Shown here one piece after another: positions 1 through 10,179 of a stretch of 64,000 nucleotides of DNA. The stretch's first letter is position 1. Each line of letters starts with the position of its first letter. The notes under the pieces were generated by a model. The model was not told where the DNA came from. It searched no databases and saw only the letters and a list, made by a program, of their open reading frames with translations. The DNA is from FEN-1219 sp963728995 (lineage in GTDB: Bacteria > Pseudomonadota > Gammaproteobacteria > Steroidobacterales > Rariloculaceae): contig CAVSMD010000004.1 in NCBI GenBank assembly GCA_963728995.1, positions 310,001-374,000 on the forward strand. The letters are read 5' to 3'. Position numbers and translations under genes: made by a program.

Positions 1-504
1 TAGTGGACGTTTCGGCCGTGCGGCAGCGATTCGACGAGCGCCAGCTCATGCACCGGCCAGCGCACCGGGTCGACGGCGGCGTCGATCGACCGCGCCCGCC
101 GCGCCAACGTGACGTGCGGCCGGTAGAGCCGCTCGTCGGGACGAAAGCCGCGATCGGCAAGACCGTCCCACAGGCGCGCCTGCAGCTCACCGAGCGCCGG
201 CGGCGGCGCGAGCGGCGCAAGCCACAGAATGCGCGACTCGGGCCATACGCCCGACCGCGTCGAGCGTCAGCTCGAACTCGCCGACCGGGATCGGCGGCAC
301 CCCACGCGCGAGCGCGAACCGCTCCGGCGTCAGCTCGCCCAAGAACGCGAGCGTGAGATGTAGCCGGTCCTTCGCGATCGGCCGACCGCTGCACTCCTGC
401 ACGGCTCGCCGCGTGGCGCGCGACAGCGCCGAGCGCGTCAAATCGTCGGGCCACAGCGCGAAGAATACTCGGCGCCGCTCGCGCGCTTCGTCACCGTCGC
501 TCAT
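1..504 (-). CDS. thpR: RNA 2',3'-cyclic phosphodiesterase ThpR (2H family), 3' end cut by window edge, one frame break
   Basis: Opens or joins RNA 2',5' linkages through the two-histidine phosphoesterase fold. The first catalytic motif is HLTLAFLG at residues 49-56. The second, RPHVTLARR, lies near bases 102-130 but in another frame: a surplus base around 243-248 (between VGR and WPESR) breaks the reading. The protein runs off the left edge, so the last residues are missing. The ATG at 504 lies inside the 3' end of pncC (14-base overlap), which implies translational coupling. The family assignment is firm because both HxT motifs are present with normal spacing. Whether the break is real cannot be told from the sequence. 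Confidence 0.85.
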
Positions 505-997
505 CGCGCCACACGAGATCGACGAGTCGCTCGAGCGCGAACGCCACGCTCTGCCGACGAACCGCCTCGCGGCCACCCGTGAAGACTCGCCGCGCAGCAC
601 CGGTCACGGCCGGCGTTGCGAACGCAAAGCACACCGTGCCGACGGGCTTGTCGGGCGTGCCCCCCTCGGGACCCGCGATGCCGCTGACGGCCACCGCAAG
701 CTCCGAGCGAAACCGCTCGCGCGCGCCATTCGCCATCGCGCGCACGACGGCCTCGGACACGGCGCCGTGCTGCGCGAGCAGATCGGTGCCGACACCGAGC
801 AGGTCCGTCTTCGCATCGTTCGAGTAGGCTACCATCCCGCCGTCGAACCATTCCGAGCTGCCCGGCACATCGGTCAACGTCTTCGCGATCCAACCGCCCG
901 TGCAGGACTCCGCGGTCGACACGCGCCACCCCCGCACGAGCAGCGCGCGACCGAGCCGCAGCGCGAGCACGTCGAGCTCGTGATCGTCGACGGTCAT
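491..997 (-). CDS. pncC: Nicotinamide-nucleotide amidohydrolase PncC (CinA C-terminal family)
   Basis: Deamidates nicotinamide mononucleotide to nicotinate mononucleotide in the cytoplasmic pyridine-nucleotide salvage route. The 168-residue protein is one complete CinA C-terminal domain without the molybdopterin-like N-terminal half. Visible family motifs are STAESCTGG at 27-35, SNDAKTDLLGV at 59-69 and SGIAGPEGGTPDKPVGTV at 105-122. The ATG at 997 overlaps the TGA of the upstream glycosyltransferase (ATGA), and the 3' end overlaps thpR. In many gammaproteobacteria this gene sits beside recA and near mutS; recA would be expected just left of this window. The frame is intact. Confidence 0.93.
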   Translation of the reverse strand: MTVDDHELDVLALRLGRALLVRGWRVSTAESCTGGWIAKTLTDVPGSSEWFDGGMVAYSNDAKTDLLGVGTDLLAQHGAVSEAVVRAMANGARERFRSELAVAVSGIAGPEGGTPDKPVGTVCFAFATPAVTGAARRVFTGGREAVRRQSVAFALERLVDLVWRDERR

Positions 998-2107
998 CGC
1001 GTGAGTCGCGCGACCGGCGCGACGCGCGCGCCGAGCACGCGCTCGTAGAGGGCGACATGCGCCGCGACGAGGCTACCGATCGAAAACCGGCGTTCGGCGC
1101 GCGCCCGCGCGGCGGCGCCGAGTCGGTGCCGCTCGGCGGGAGCGGCGAGCAATCGGTGCACGGCTGCCCGCAGGGCCGTCGCGTCCTCGATCGGCACCAG
1201 CACACCGGTCGCGCCGTCGATCACGACATCCGGCACGCCGCCGGCGGCACAGGCCACGACCGGCACGCCGGCCGCGGCGGCCTCGAGCAGCGCGAGCCCG
1301 AGCCCTTCCCGCTCGGCCGGATGCACGAGCAGATCGACGCCGGGCAAGAGCGCCGGCAGATCGTCCCGAAAGCCCGCGAGGATCACGACGTCGGCCAGAC
1401 CGCCCGCGGCGATCTGCTCGCGCAGCCGCTGCTCGAGCAGCCCGCGCCCGAAACACAGCACGCGCAACGTCGGATGCGCGCGGGCGAGCTCCGACAGGAT
1501 CGCGAAGCAGCCACGCGTGCCGCTTGCGCTCGATCAGCTGCGCGACGACCGCGACCACGAGCGCATCGCTGGGCAGAGCGAAGGCCGTCAGGAGCCGGTC
1601 GCGTGCGGTCGGGTCGGGCCGGTAGCGCAGCGTGTCCACGGCGCTCGGAATCCGCGCGACGCGCACGCCCGCAATGCCCGCAGCCGCGAGCTGCGCGACG
1701 ATCGCGTCGGACAGCGCGATCACGGCCTCGTAAGGCCGACACTTGCCGCGCACGAGCCACGCGGGCTCCGCCGAATCGACACGCCGCGTCAGGACGGCCG
1801 GCACACCGGTCAGCGCGGCCGCGAGCCCCCCGCACAGATCCGCCCCCCGGCGCGAATGCACATGCACGAGGTCGGGCCGCTCGGCCCGGAGCACCCGCAT
1901 GAGCCGCGGCAGCAAGGGTACGTCGAGGTCGCCGCGCATCGGCAACGTGATCGTGCGTGCCGTCGGGGTCGTCGCCGCCAGCGCGCTGCCGGCGGCGCAC
2001 ACCAGCAGGTTGTCGATGCTCGCGCCGGTCAAGCCCCCGATCAGGTCGCGGACCTGGGCCGCGCCGCCATACAAATGCCGGCCGGCCTCGATGTGCACGA
2101 TGCGCAT
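994..2107 (-). CDS. GT4-type glycosyltransferase, one frame break
   Basis: Predicted retaining GT-B glycosyltransferase of about 370 residues. The N-terminal half starts MRIVHIEAG with the glycine-rich YGGAAQV loop, and has DLVHVHSRRG as in family 4 enzymes. The C-terminal half has the donor-site region EREGLGLALLEAAAAG with its E-x7-E spacing, followed by GVPVVAC. The halves are in different frames; the break is near 1505-1515, between IERKRHA and GCFAILSELARAHP. The chosen start at 2107 begins directly with the first beta strand. It is the first gene of a coupled three-gene unit with pncC and thpR. The sugar acceptor cannot be told; no other envelope-glycan genes are nearby. Confidence 0.8.
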
Positions 2108-2180
2108 GCCTCGATCATACGTGCCGAGGTCGGTGCCGACCATCGCCGGGCCGTCGCGCGGCGCCTTACAATCGGAGCAC

Positions 2181-2636
2181 ATGAGATCACTGCTGGACAA
2201 CCCGCGCGTCGCTCGTCGGGCACGCGCATGGGCGCGAGCGTTGCTCGCGACGTCCGGCGTCGCGCTCGGCACGGCGGCGGCAGCGCATCATTCGATCAGT
2301 GGCATGTACGACACCGCGCACAAGGTGACCTTCGCCGCCGAGATCGTCGACTTCCAGTTCGTGAATCCCCATCCGTACCTCGTCGTCGATGCGGATTCGG
2401 ACGCGACGCGCGCGGCGCGCCGCTACCGGCTCGAGATGGACAATCGACACGAGCTCGTCGCGATCGGCGTGACGGCCGACACCTTCCGCCCCGGCGACCG
2501 CGTGGTCGTGACCGGCAGCGTGAGTCGAACGGAGCCCGCGAGCCTCTACCTGTGGCGGCTCGATCGCGCCGCGGACGACCTGCGTTACGAGCAGATCGGC
2601 AGCCGGCCACAGGTCAGCCACGGGTCGGCGCGCTGA
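2181..2636 (+). CDS. Secreted DUF6152 family protein
   Basis: Exported 151-residue protein of unknown function. An N-terminal signal peptide (basic start, then a hydrophobic stretch ending TAAAAHH) precedes the family hallmark AHHSISGMYD, and the core has FVNPHPYLVV. A small beta-rich domain follows with DTFRPGDRVVVTGS, typical of DUF6152. It is divergent from the glycosyltransferase, with 73 bases between the two starts. It is the first of three DUF6152 copies here; the others begin at 19608 (minus) and 30097 (plus). No catalytic residues can be named. The paired histidines could bind metal, but that is a guess. Confidence 0.75.
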   Translation: MRSLLDNPRVARRARAWARALLATSGVALGTAAAAHHSISGMYDTAHKVTFAAEIVDFQFVNPHPYLVVDADSDATRAARRYRLEMDNRHELVAIGVTADTFRPGDRVVVTGSVSRTEPASLYLWRLDRAADDLRYEQIGSRPQVSHGSAR

Positions 2637-2724
2637 GCAGCGCGCGATTTTGCGAACCGCGGCGGCTCGTATACGCTGCAAAAGCTGGCCTTCGCCGTCA
2701 TACGCTAGAGACGCGGGAGAAAGA

Positions 2725-3616
2725 ATGAAGACCACGACCTTGCTGGTTCTCGGGACGCTGGCGTGCATGGCGCGCAACGGTCGCTCGGACGGCTTCGGCG
2801 GCGTCCGCCGCCTGCGACCGCGAGTGCCTGCGCGGCACGATGACGACGTTCCTCTATGCGCTGCTCAGGCACGATGCGAGCAGAGTGCCGGTCGCCGACG
2901 CGCGTGCGCGTGACCGAGGACGGCATCGAGAAACCGCTCGCGAAGGTCGGTCTGCTGAACACCGTGACGCGGCTGCGCGGCTACCGTCAGGACATCCTCG
3001 ACGAGCGCGCCGGGATGGCCGGTGCCGACGTCGTGGTGGAAGAGGTGGGCGCGCCGGTGCTGCTGGTCGTGCGCCTCAAGGTCGTCGACCGCAAGATCAC
3101 CGAGATCGAGACCGTCGCGACGCGCGGCCGTAGCGAAGGGCTCATCTTCAACATCGACGGTCTTCGCACGCCGAGCGAGGAGATGAACTATGCGCCCCGG
3201 CCGGAGCAGCTCGCTTCGCGCGAAGATGCGATCAAGGCGGCGCTGCACTACCCCACCGGCCTCAATGCCGCGAAGACCTTCGCCGCCGTCAACGCGCCGT
3301 TCGCGCCGAACGCCTACCGCTACGAGAACGGGCAGGTCATGGCCGGGCCGGACTGCAAGTTCGCCCCGGGCTGCGAAAACATCTCGACGCAGTCGCTGGC
3401 GATCTTCGAGCGCCTCGGTGACGTGGCGACGCGCGTGATCGGCGTCGACGAGCGTTTAGGTATCGTCTGGTTGCGCATGGCGTGGGGCGCGCGGCAGGAA
3501 GGCGGGGATCAGCTCACGGTGTGGGAGGCTTCAAGGTCTACGACGGCCAGATCCACGCCGTCGAAGCCTTCATGAAGATCCTGCCGGTGGAGCTCCGCTC
3601 GGGCGGGTGGGAGTAG
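2725..3616 (+). CDS. Secreted protein of unknown function (DUF8021-like layout), three frame breaks
   Basis: About 295 residues after joining the frames. MKTTTLLVLGTLACMA reads as a signal peptide. The mature start is CDRECLRGTMTTFLYALL, then RHDASRVPVADARVRVTEDG, a layout I associate with DUF8021-type secreted proteins; that link is tentative. The central part contains GPDCKFAPGCENISTQS, so several cysteines may form disulfides. The C-terminus reads AFKVYDGQIHAVEAFMKI. Frame breaks fall near 2800, near 2900 (between ADA and RVRVTEDG) and near 3532. The last segment is reached only after the third break and ends with TAG at 3614. No function can be assigned. Confidence 0.55.
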
Positions 3617-3620
3617 GCCG

Positions 3621-4923
3621 CTAGCGGCTCGCCGGCATGCCGAGGCGCACCGCGAACTGCAATCGCAACTGGTCCTCGGTGGCCCGGGCCGGAACCCCGT
3701 AGAAGTACGGCCACAGATCGCGCTGCGACTGTATCCGGAGCCACTCGACCCCGCCGCTGAAGCGCTCGCTGCGCTCGTAGCGATAGCTCAGCGTCCAGGC
3801 GTGACCGTCGTCGGCATGCAGCGCCGGCGTCCATGCGGGCCGGACGATGCCAAAGTCGTCGCGGCGCAGCGAGACACGATGCGCATCGCCCCACTTGCGC
3901 GTCAGCAGCACGAAGTTCGAAGTGAAATAGTCTTCGACGAGCTCGGGTTGCCGCGGGATAAGTGCCGTCCGGCCGCCCGCCGGACAGCCAGACGGTCTCG
4001 CCGCGCATCCACTGCGCGATCAGGCCGAGTTCCCCCGGCAACTCGACCTGGACGCCGAGGTGATCGAACGACGTATGCCAGCCCCACTGGCGGTTCGCGA
4101 AGCTCCAGGGATCCGTACGATTGTCGTAGCGCGCCAGCTGCACGAGCGCGCGGCGCGCGTAGCGCCATTCCACGCCGGCATACGCGCCCGGGCGGTGATC
4201 GGTCTCCGTGAACGGCTGAACCGGCTGCGGCGTCAGGCCCACCACGGCACCGTTGGCATCGAAGATCGGCAACCCGGGAATCGGCAATCGGTCGTTCCAA
4301 CGCGTCTGTCGGTCGTGCAGCGACCAACCGCGCCAGAAGAGCAACGTGGCGGCCGGGTCGTTTGCGTAGAAGCCGGCGGCGAACGCCCGCACTTCCTGCG
4401 CGTTGCCGACTCGCTGCAAGCGTCGTCGTAGCGACCACTCGACCCCGAGCGGCCGAATCTCCTCGCCGAGCCAGGTGTTGATCGCGGAGTACGAGTACGT
4501 GAACGGGCTCTCCCAGCCGTGCGCGCCGTTCTCGAGCGAGAACGGCGGGTAGAACGCGCCGAAGCGCACCTGCTGCTGGTTCGCCGAGCGCGGGATCGGG
4601 CGCCAGTCCATGTAGGCCTCGGTCAGATCGACGCCGCTTGCGCCGTCGTCGACGTAGTCGGCGACGACGCGCGCGTTCAACGTCGGCGCGACTCTGGCGT
4701 GGTACTCGAGGAACAGCCGCGACGCCGCAACGCCGTCGCCGCTGTAGCGCAGCTTGCCGACGCCGCCGTCGGGCCAGTCCGTAAGCGCGGTGGAGCTGTC
4801 GAAGTAGCTCGTCGAGAGGCCGATGAAGAGCTCCTGACGATCGCCCTCGGCGTGAGCGCACGACAGCGCGCCGAGCGCCGTCAGCCCGGCGGCAGTTGCA
4901 ACGCTCTTCAATAGCGTTCCCAT
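3621..4923 (-). CDS. Outer-membrane beta-barrel protein (porin-like), one frame break
   Basis: About 434 residues with an N-terminal signal (MGTLLKSVATAAGL through CAHA), then alternating aromatic/polar strands such as LFIGLSTSYFDSS and ADYVDDGASGVDLTEAYMDW. The C-terminal strand reads QLRLQFAVRLGMPASR. The repeated W, Y and R residues and lack of a plug domain suggest a porin rather than a TonB receptor. The break lies near 3915-3950, between FHFEL and the final 96 residues. The start at 4923 overlaps the end of the upstream cupredoxin-like gene by 16 bases, so the two are probably co-translated. The substrate is unknown. Confidence 0.65.
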
Positions 4924-5593
4924 GACAGACTCGATGCGCCGTGATCGTGCTCGGGCGCGAGGCGGCCCGTGACTTGCAAGGTCGGCCTTCGCCACGCCGG
5001 CGGGCACGGTAATCCGCTGCGCGGCCGGCAAGCCCTGCGGGCTTCGCCCGCGGCGTCCAGGCCTCGAGCGTGTAGTCGCCGACCGGCAGGTTCTCGAGCC
5101 GCGCCGTGCCGCGATCGTCCGTCATCGCGTAATGCTCGGTCGGCACGACGAGGATGTAGCCCAGCATGCTGTCGTGAATGTTGCAGCCGAGCACGACGAC
5201 GCCGGGCTCGTCGAACGTCAGCGGCGGGTGCGCGTTGCCCTTGTAGAGGCCGAGCTCGAACGTCTTGGCGGGAGAGAAGGAATACACGTGATGACTCACG
5301 ACGTCGTTGTTCGGAAATTGCACTTCGGTGCCGGCGCTCACGACGAGCACGTGCGGCACGAACTCGTTGTGCTGCTGATCCATCACGGCCGTGCGCTGCA
5401 CGGCGGAAGGGCGCACGACGTCGGGGGCCGACGTTGCGGTCGCGTAGACGGCTACGCGCGCGAGCGGCTCGCCGTGCTCGTCTTTGACCTTGACCTCGAG
5501 CGTCCCGGCGTAGCACGAGGTCGCCACGCCGAACGCGGCGCACCAAGCCGTCACTCGCTGTGCAGCCCGCCGTGCGGGGCGATCCTTGCACAT
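4908..5593 (-). CDS. Periplasmic cupredoxin-like protein ('methylamine utilization' type), two frame breaks near its 3' end
   Basis: Predicted exported copper-binding protein of about 228 residues. A signal peptide (MCKDRPARRAAQRVTAWCAA to CYAG) is followed by GTEVQFPNNDVVSHHVYSFS and GVVVLGCNIHDSMLGYI. The histidine, cysteine, histidine and methionine there are arranged like a type-1 copper site. A carboxypeptidase-regulatory-like tail follows (TARLENLPVGDYTLEAWTPR). Databases often call such proteins methylamine utilization proteins, but no methylamine dehydrogenase genes are here. Breaks near 5030 and 4985 affect only the last 40 residues. It is divergent from the GGDEF-EAL gene and upstream of an outer-membrane barrel. 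Confidence 0.7.
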
Positions 5594-5751
5594 GCTAATT
5601 ATCCCGCCATGCTCAGAAGAGGCCATGTTAGGGGACCGGCGGCAGCGCAACCGTGACCCACGGCACACTCACCGGCAGCCCGTCTGCGTACCATTTCCCC
5701 AATCCCGAACGAGTCGCCGTGGAGCCGCGCAGTGGCGCGCAAGTGGGCACG

Positions 5752-8135
5752 ATGAAGCAGTTTCGCTTCAGGCACCGGATTCTGTTGCTCGCGGTTGCGC
5801 TGGTGGTGGCAACCCAGCTCGTCACGCTGTTTCCGATCCTCGATCTCATGCGCCGCAATGCCGACGAGCAGGCGGCGCGAACCGTCGGTCTCGCGGGCGC
5901 GCTGTTCGACGAGTTCACGCGCAGCCGGGCCGACCAGCTGCTCACGACGGTCAACGTGCTGGTCCAGGACTACGGCTTCAAGCAGGCCGTCGCGACCGGC
6001 GATCACGCAACGATCCGCTCCGCGCTGCGGAATCACGCCGGCCGCGCGGGCGCCACCGTCGCGCTGCTGCTCGACCTCGACGGCAAGACCATCGTGAGCT
6101 CGACCGGCGAGGAGCGCTACGAAGCCGGCTTCTCTCCGTTGTCGGCCACCGAGATCGCGGATGAATTTCCGCATCACGTCGTGAAGATCGACGGCGTGCC
6201 GTATCAGACCGTGACCGTGTCGTTACGATCGCCGCTGCCGGTGGCCTGGGTCATGCTCGGCTTTCCGATCGACGAGACGCTGGCCCGCCATCTGCAGAGC
6301 CTGACCGGCCTATCGGTATCGATTCTGGCCGTGCACGGAGTGGCCCCGGAGATACTGGCTTCCACGTTGCCGGCCGACGAACGGCAGAAGGCGATCCGCG
6401 GTCTCGACTCGAAGCGCACGGATCCGCAGACCACGGGCGTCGACGCGTCGGCTCACCTGTCGCTGCTGCGGCCTTTCCTGAGCGACCGCAGCGACATCTA
6501 CGTCGCAATGCAGCTCCCGCTCGCGGAAACGTCGGCGGCCTATATGCGGGTTCGCAACATCCTGCTCGCGATCACCGGGGTCTCGTTGCTGCTCGCGATC
6601 GGCGGTTCGTTCTGGCTCGCGAACACGCTCACGCGTCCCGTGCTGGACCTGGCCGCTGCAGCGCGACGCATGCGCGAGGGCGACTACAGCGAGCCCATCA
6701 ATGCCACCTCGTCCGACGAGCTCGGCGAGCTCGCCGGCACGTTCAACCTGATGCAGCACGCGATCGCCGATCGCGAGCGGCACATCTTTCATCAGGCACA
6801 TCACGACAGTCTCACCGGGCTGCCCAATCGCGAGCTCACGATCGGGCTGCTGCGCGACGCGATCACGCGCTCCAAAACGCTCAGCGTCGTCAGCATCGGC
6901 GTCGACCGGCTGAACGGCATCGTGTCCTCGCTCGGTCACCGCGCGGGCGACGAGGTCGTGAAGCTGGCCGCCACCGCCCTGCGCGAGCAGCTCGGCGAAA
7001 ACCAGGTGCTCGGGCACTTCACGGGGGACGAGTTCGTCGTGGGGCTGCCGGAGCGCGACGCCGCGCAGGCCGTGGAATGGATCGAGCAGCAGGCCGATCG
7101 GCTGCGCGCGGGTGTCCGCGTCGGCGGCGCGAACATCTCGCTGCAGATCAGCGGCGGCGTGGCCTGCTACCCCGAGCACAGCCACGATGCGGCCGAGCTC
7201 TGCCGGCGGGCATCGAGCGCCCGAAGCGAGGCGTTGCTCGGACACGAGACGGCAACGGTGTATCGTCTCGGCCAGGACGACCGGGCGCTGAGGCAGATCA
7301 AGATCGTCGGCGATTTCCCGCGGGCGCATGAAGAACGACGAGCTGCGCCTGTTCTTCCAGCCGAAGCTCGATCTGCGTACGCGGCGAGATCTACGGCGCC
7401 GAGGCGCTCGTCCGCTGGCAGCATCCGGAGCTCGGCCTGCTGCCGCCGAGCGAGTTCGTCGATGCGATCGAGCAAGCGGGCGGCATCGCCCACCTGACGC
7501 GCTGGGTTCTGAAAGCGGCCGTGGCACGCTGCGCGGCGTGGCGCGATCAGGGTGTGGACCTGAGTGTGGCCGTGAACATCTCGGTCGACGACCTGGCGGA
7601 CGAGTATCTGCCGTATTTCCTGCTCGATCTCGTGAAGAAGCATCGCCTGGCGGCCGCGCAGCTCACGCTCGAAGTCACCGAGAGCGCGATCATGCACAAC
7701 GTCAACAAGTCGTTGGCCGTCGTGAACTGCATCCACGAGCTCGGCTTCAGGTTGGCCGTGGACGATTTCGGCACGGGTCACTCGGCGCTCGCTCAATTGA
7801 AGCGCCTGCCGGTCGACGAGCTGAAGATCGACAAGTCGTTCGTGATCGGGCGCGAAGATGCAAAGGACCAAGCGATCCTGCGCGCGACGATCGACCTCGC
7901 GCATCAGCTCGGCCTCACTGCGGTAGCCGAAGGCGTGGAGGATAGCGCGGCACTCGAGCGCATCGCTGCCATGGGTTGCGAGCACGCCCAGGGCTATGGC
8001 ATCGCGAAGCCGATGCCGCACGAGCAACTGCTGCCATGGCTCGCACAGCGCCGCGCCGCCGGCCACTCCAGCGTCGTTCCGCTGATCGCGACCGACGGCC
8101 GCGCGGGCGCCGAGCCGGCGCTGAAGTCGCGCTGA
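5752..8135 (+). CDS. Membrane-bound GGDEF-EAL protein with HAMP domain, probable c-di-GMP phosphodiesterase, two frame breaks
   Basis: About 794 residues. A first membrane segment (ILLLAVALVVATQLVTLF) leads to a roughly 230-residue periplasmic sensor domain, a second segment (ILLAITGVSLLLAIGGSFW), a HAMP domain (TRPVLDLAAAARRMREGDY), GGDEF and EAL. The GGDEF site reads HFTGDEF, with threonine for the first glycine and no RxxD inhibitory site upstream, so cyclase activity is doubtful. The EAL part keeps YGAEALVRW, VNISVDDL, TLEVTESA, VDDFGTG, KIDKSF and AVAEGVED, the expected catalytic set. Breaks near 7325 and 7385 lie between the domains. It probably degrades c-di-GMP in response to a periplasmic signal, perhaps from the divergent copper-protein/barrel pair. 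Confidence 0.85.
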
Positions 8136-8255
8136 CGCCCTCACCGCGTCGCGTCTTACCGCTCACCGGCGAGCCCTGGCGCAGTGGCAGCTGGTCGCGA
8201 TGCTAGACTCCCTCGCAAGCGCTACCGCGGTGATATCGCCGTCCCGAACAGCCCC

Positions 8256-9434
8256 ATGATCCGGCCATCGATCCCAATCTGGTTATGGCAACCTTTGCAT
8301 CGCCATCCGGCGCTGCTCGCCAAAGCGCTGAGCGCGGTGAACCGATGGCGGTGCTGCACGGCGCGGCCGAATCGCACACGCATGGCCGTCGCCGCCACGG
8401 CGCTCGGCGCGGCCGTCGCTCTTCTCGTTGGCTTCTCATCGCAGGCGGACGGAGTCGCGATCGCGGTTCCGTGGCTTCTGCGCCACTGGGGCTTGGTCGG
8501 CGCGGTCTCGGGTCTCTACGTCATGTCGGTGATTCCGAAGACGCAGGCGCGACCTCGAAGTCGCCCTTCGCGAGTCGTGGCTGGCGGCCACGCCGCGCAC
8601 GACGCACCACCCGCGCACGACGATCGTGGCGCTGCTGGCAGTATCGCTGCTGGGCAGACTCGCGCTCGTTGCCGCGTTGCTGGGGCTCCTTGCCCTGAAT
8701 GCAGCCGTGACGATTGGCCAGGCCGCGCAGCTCGCGGGGCTGATGGTGGCGGGAGCCGCGGTGGGAACGTTGGCGGGCGCGTGGTTGTCGAGTCGCGCGC
8801 CGGTGGCGCGGTGGCCGGGCTCGCGTTACGTGCCACGACTCATGCGCACCGCGGCGAGCGAGCGACCGTCGCGCGCGTGCGCTCTCGCGCTGGCCGATCG
8901 TGCAAGCGCTCGCGTGGAGCCGCCCGGAGAACGCGCGCCTCGTGCTCGCGGCGGCGATCCTGTCCGTTCCCGGCGGCACGGGTGCCATCGGCGCGCTGGC
9001 CATCCTCGTCATGTGGTTTCTGGTGTCCTACCTGCTCGCCGTTTTCCGGGCGGTCCCCCACGTGGCACGCTCGGCGGCTGAGTGGTTGCGGTCCACGCCG
9101 ATCACGTTCTGGGCCTTTGCATGGCCGATCGCCGGCGCGCGCGCTGCTGCATCAAGTGTGTGGAACGCTGATCGGGACAACGGTGCTCGCGGCCATGGGC
9201 TCTCCGCCGGCCACGGCCTTCTACGGCGGCGTATTGTGGTTGTCGCTCGTCGCGCTTGCGACCGCAGTTTCGCTGGCGGATTGTTATCGCGGACGCTCGC
9301 CGACGGTGAAGCTGTCCCTTGCCGTGGCCACGACGCTGCTCGCGGAGGAGCGCGGGCACGGCTGGGGGATATCGTTCGCGGTCCTGTTCGGCGCCCTGCA
9401 CCTGCACCGCGGAGCAACCCATGAACGTCCTTGA
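8256..9434 (+). CDS. Polytopic membrane protein, likely permease partner of the next ABC ATPase, three frame breaks
   Basis: About 390 residues. Hydrophobic segments include MAVAATALGAAVALLVGF, IVALLAVSLLGRLALVAALL, IGALAILVMWFLVSYLLAVF and AFYGGVLWLSLVALATAVSL, with others near QLAGLMVAGAAVGTLAG. The frame changes near 8548, near 8850-8885 and near 9140, each time resuming a membrane-protein-like sequence. Its stop lies 14 bases inside the following ATPase gene, so the two are coupled and probably form one ABC exporter. I recognise no specific permease family. The start at 8256 (MIRPSIPIWLWQPLHRHP) is the best in-frame choice, without a strong ribosome site. Confidence 0.55.
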   Translation: MIRPSIPIWLWQPLHRHPALLAKALSAVNRWRCCTARPNRTRMAVAATALGAAVALLVGFSSQADGVAIAVPWLLRHWGLVGAVSGLYVMSVIPKTQARPRSRPSRVVAGGHAAHDAPPAHDDRGAAGSIAAGQTRARCRVAGAPCPECSRDDWPGRAARGADGGGSRGGNVGGRVVVESRAGGAVAGLALRATTHAHRGERATVARVRSRAGRSCKRSRGAARRTRASCSRRRSCPFPAARVPSARWPSSSCGFWCPTCSPFSGRSPTWHARRLSGCGPRRSRSGPLHGRSPARALLHQVCGTLIGTTVLAAMGSPPATAFYGGVLWLSLVALATAVSLADCYRGRSPTVKLSLAVATTLLAEERGHGWGISFAVLFGALHLHRGATHERP

Positions 9435-10150
9435 GATAGACGACGTGAGTGCCCGCTATGGCAAGCACGAGGTCCTGCGCGGTGTGAGCTTGTCAGTGGC
9501 GCCGGGCCGGTGGGCTTGCTTGCTGGGACCGAACGGAGTCGGCAAGAGCACCCTGCTGCATTGCGTGTCGGGCCGAATGGCATTGACGACGGGCGAGATC
9601 CGCATCGCGGGCTACTCCTTGACGAGCTCGCCTGCCGAGGCGAAGCGCCGCATCGGCTACGCATGCTCGCCCGATCAACTGCCTCCGCTGCTGACGGGGC
9701 GACAGTGTCTCGAGGTGTATGCGATGGCCAAGGAGCTGGACTCGATCGGTACGGACGTCCTGGCGCTTGTCGGACGAGCTGTCCTTTACGCCGTTCATGG
9801 ACCGATTCGTGGATACGTACTCGCTGGGGACGCGACAAAAGCTGTGTGTGCTGCTCGCTCTGCTCGGTCAGCCTGCAGCGATCGTGCTGGACGAAGCCTT
9901 CAATGGTCTAGACCCCTATAGCGCCCTGACTTTGAAGCGCCATCTGCAACAGAGGTTGCGGAGCGCATCTTGCGGCGTCCTGTTGGCGACGCACTCTCTC
10001 GACATCGTGGAGCACTATGCCGACACCGCCATGCTGTTGCTCGATGGCAGAATCGCGGAGCAATGGGGCGCCGACGATCTCGCCCTGCTGAAGAACCGGG
10101 GCGTCGATGCGCTGGAGTCCGCCCTGGCAGCGGCGTCCCAGACCGGCTGA
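9421..10150 (+). CDS. ABC transporter ATP-binding protein, one frame break
   Basis: About 243 residues, one ABC domain. Walker A is GPNGVGKST, the signature region reads YSLGTRQKL, Walker B is AAIVLDEAFNGLD, and the switch histidine is in LLATHSLD. The order matches the exporter class that uses LSxGTRQK-type signatures. The reading frame changes near 9769, between DVLAL and SDELSFTPFMDRF, ahead of the signature. The ATG at 9421 overlaps the end of the membrane-protein gene. It presumably powers export by that partner. The substrate is unknown, and no outer-membrane or periplasmic component is encoded beside it. Confidence 0.75.
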
Positions 10151-10179
10151 CTCGGAAAACCTCTCGTTAGGCGCACCCG

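Noticed and set aside
9421..10150. Programmed frameshift in the ABC ATPase
   Set aside because: There is no slippery sequence with a following structure at 9769, and neighbouring genes have similar breaks without pattern.
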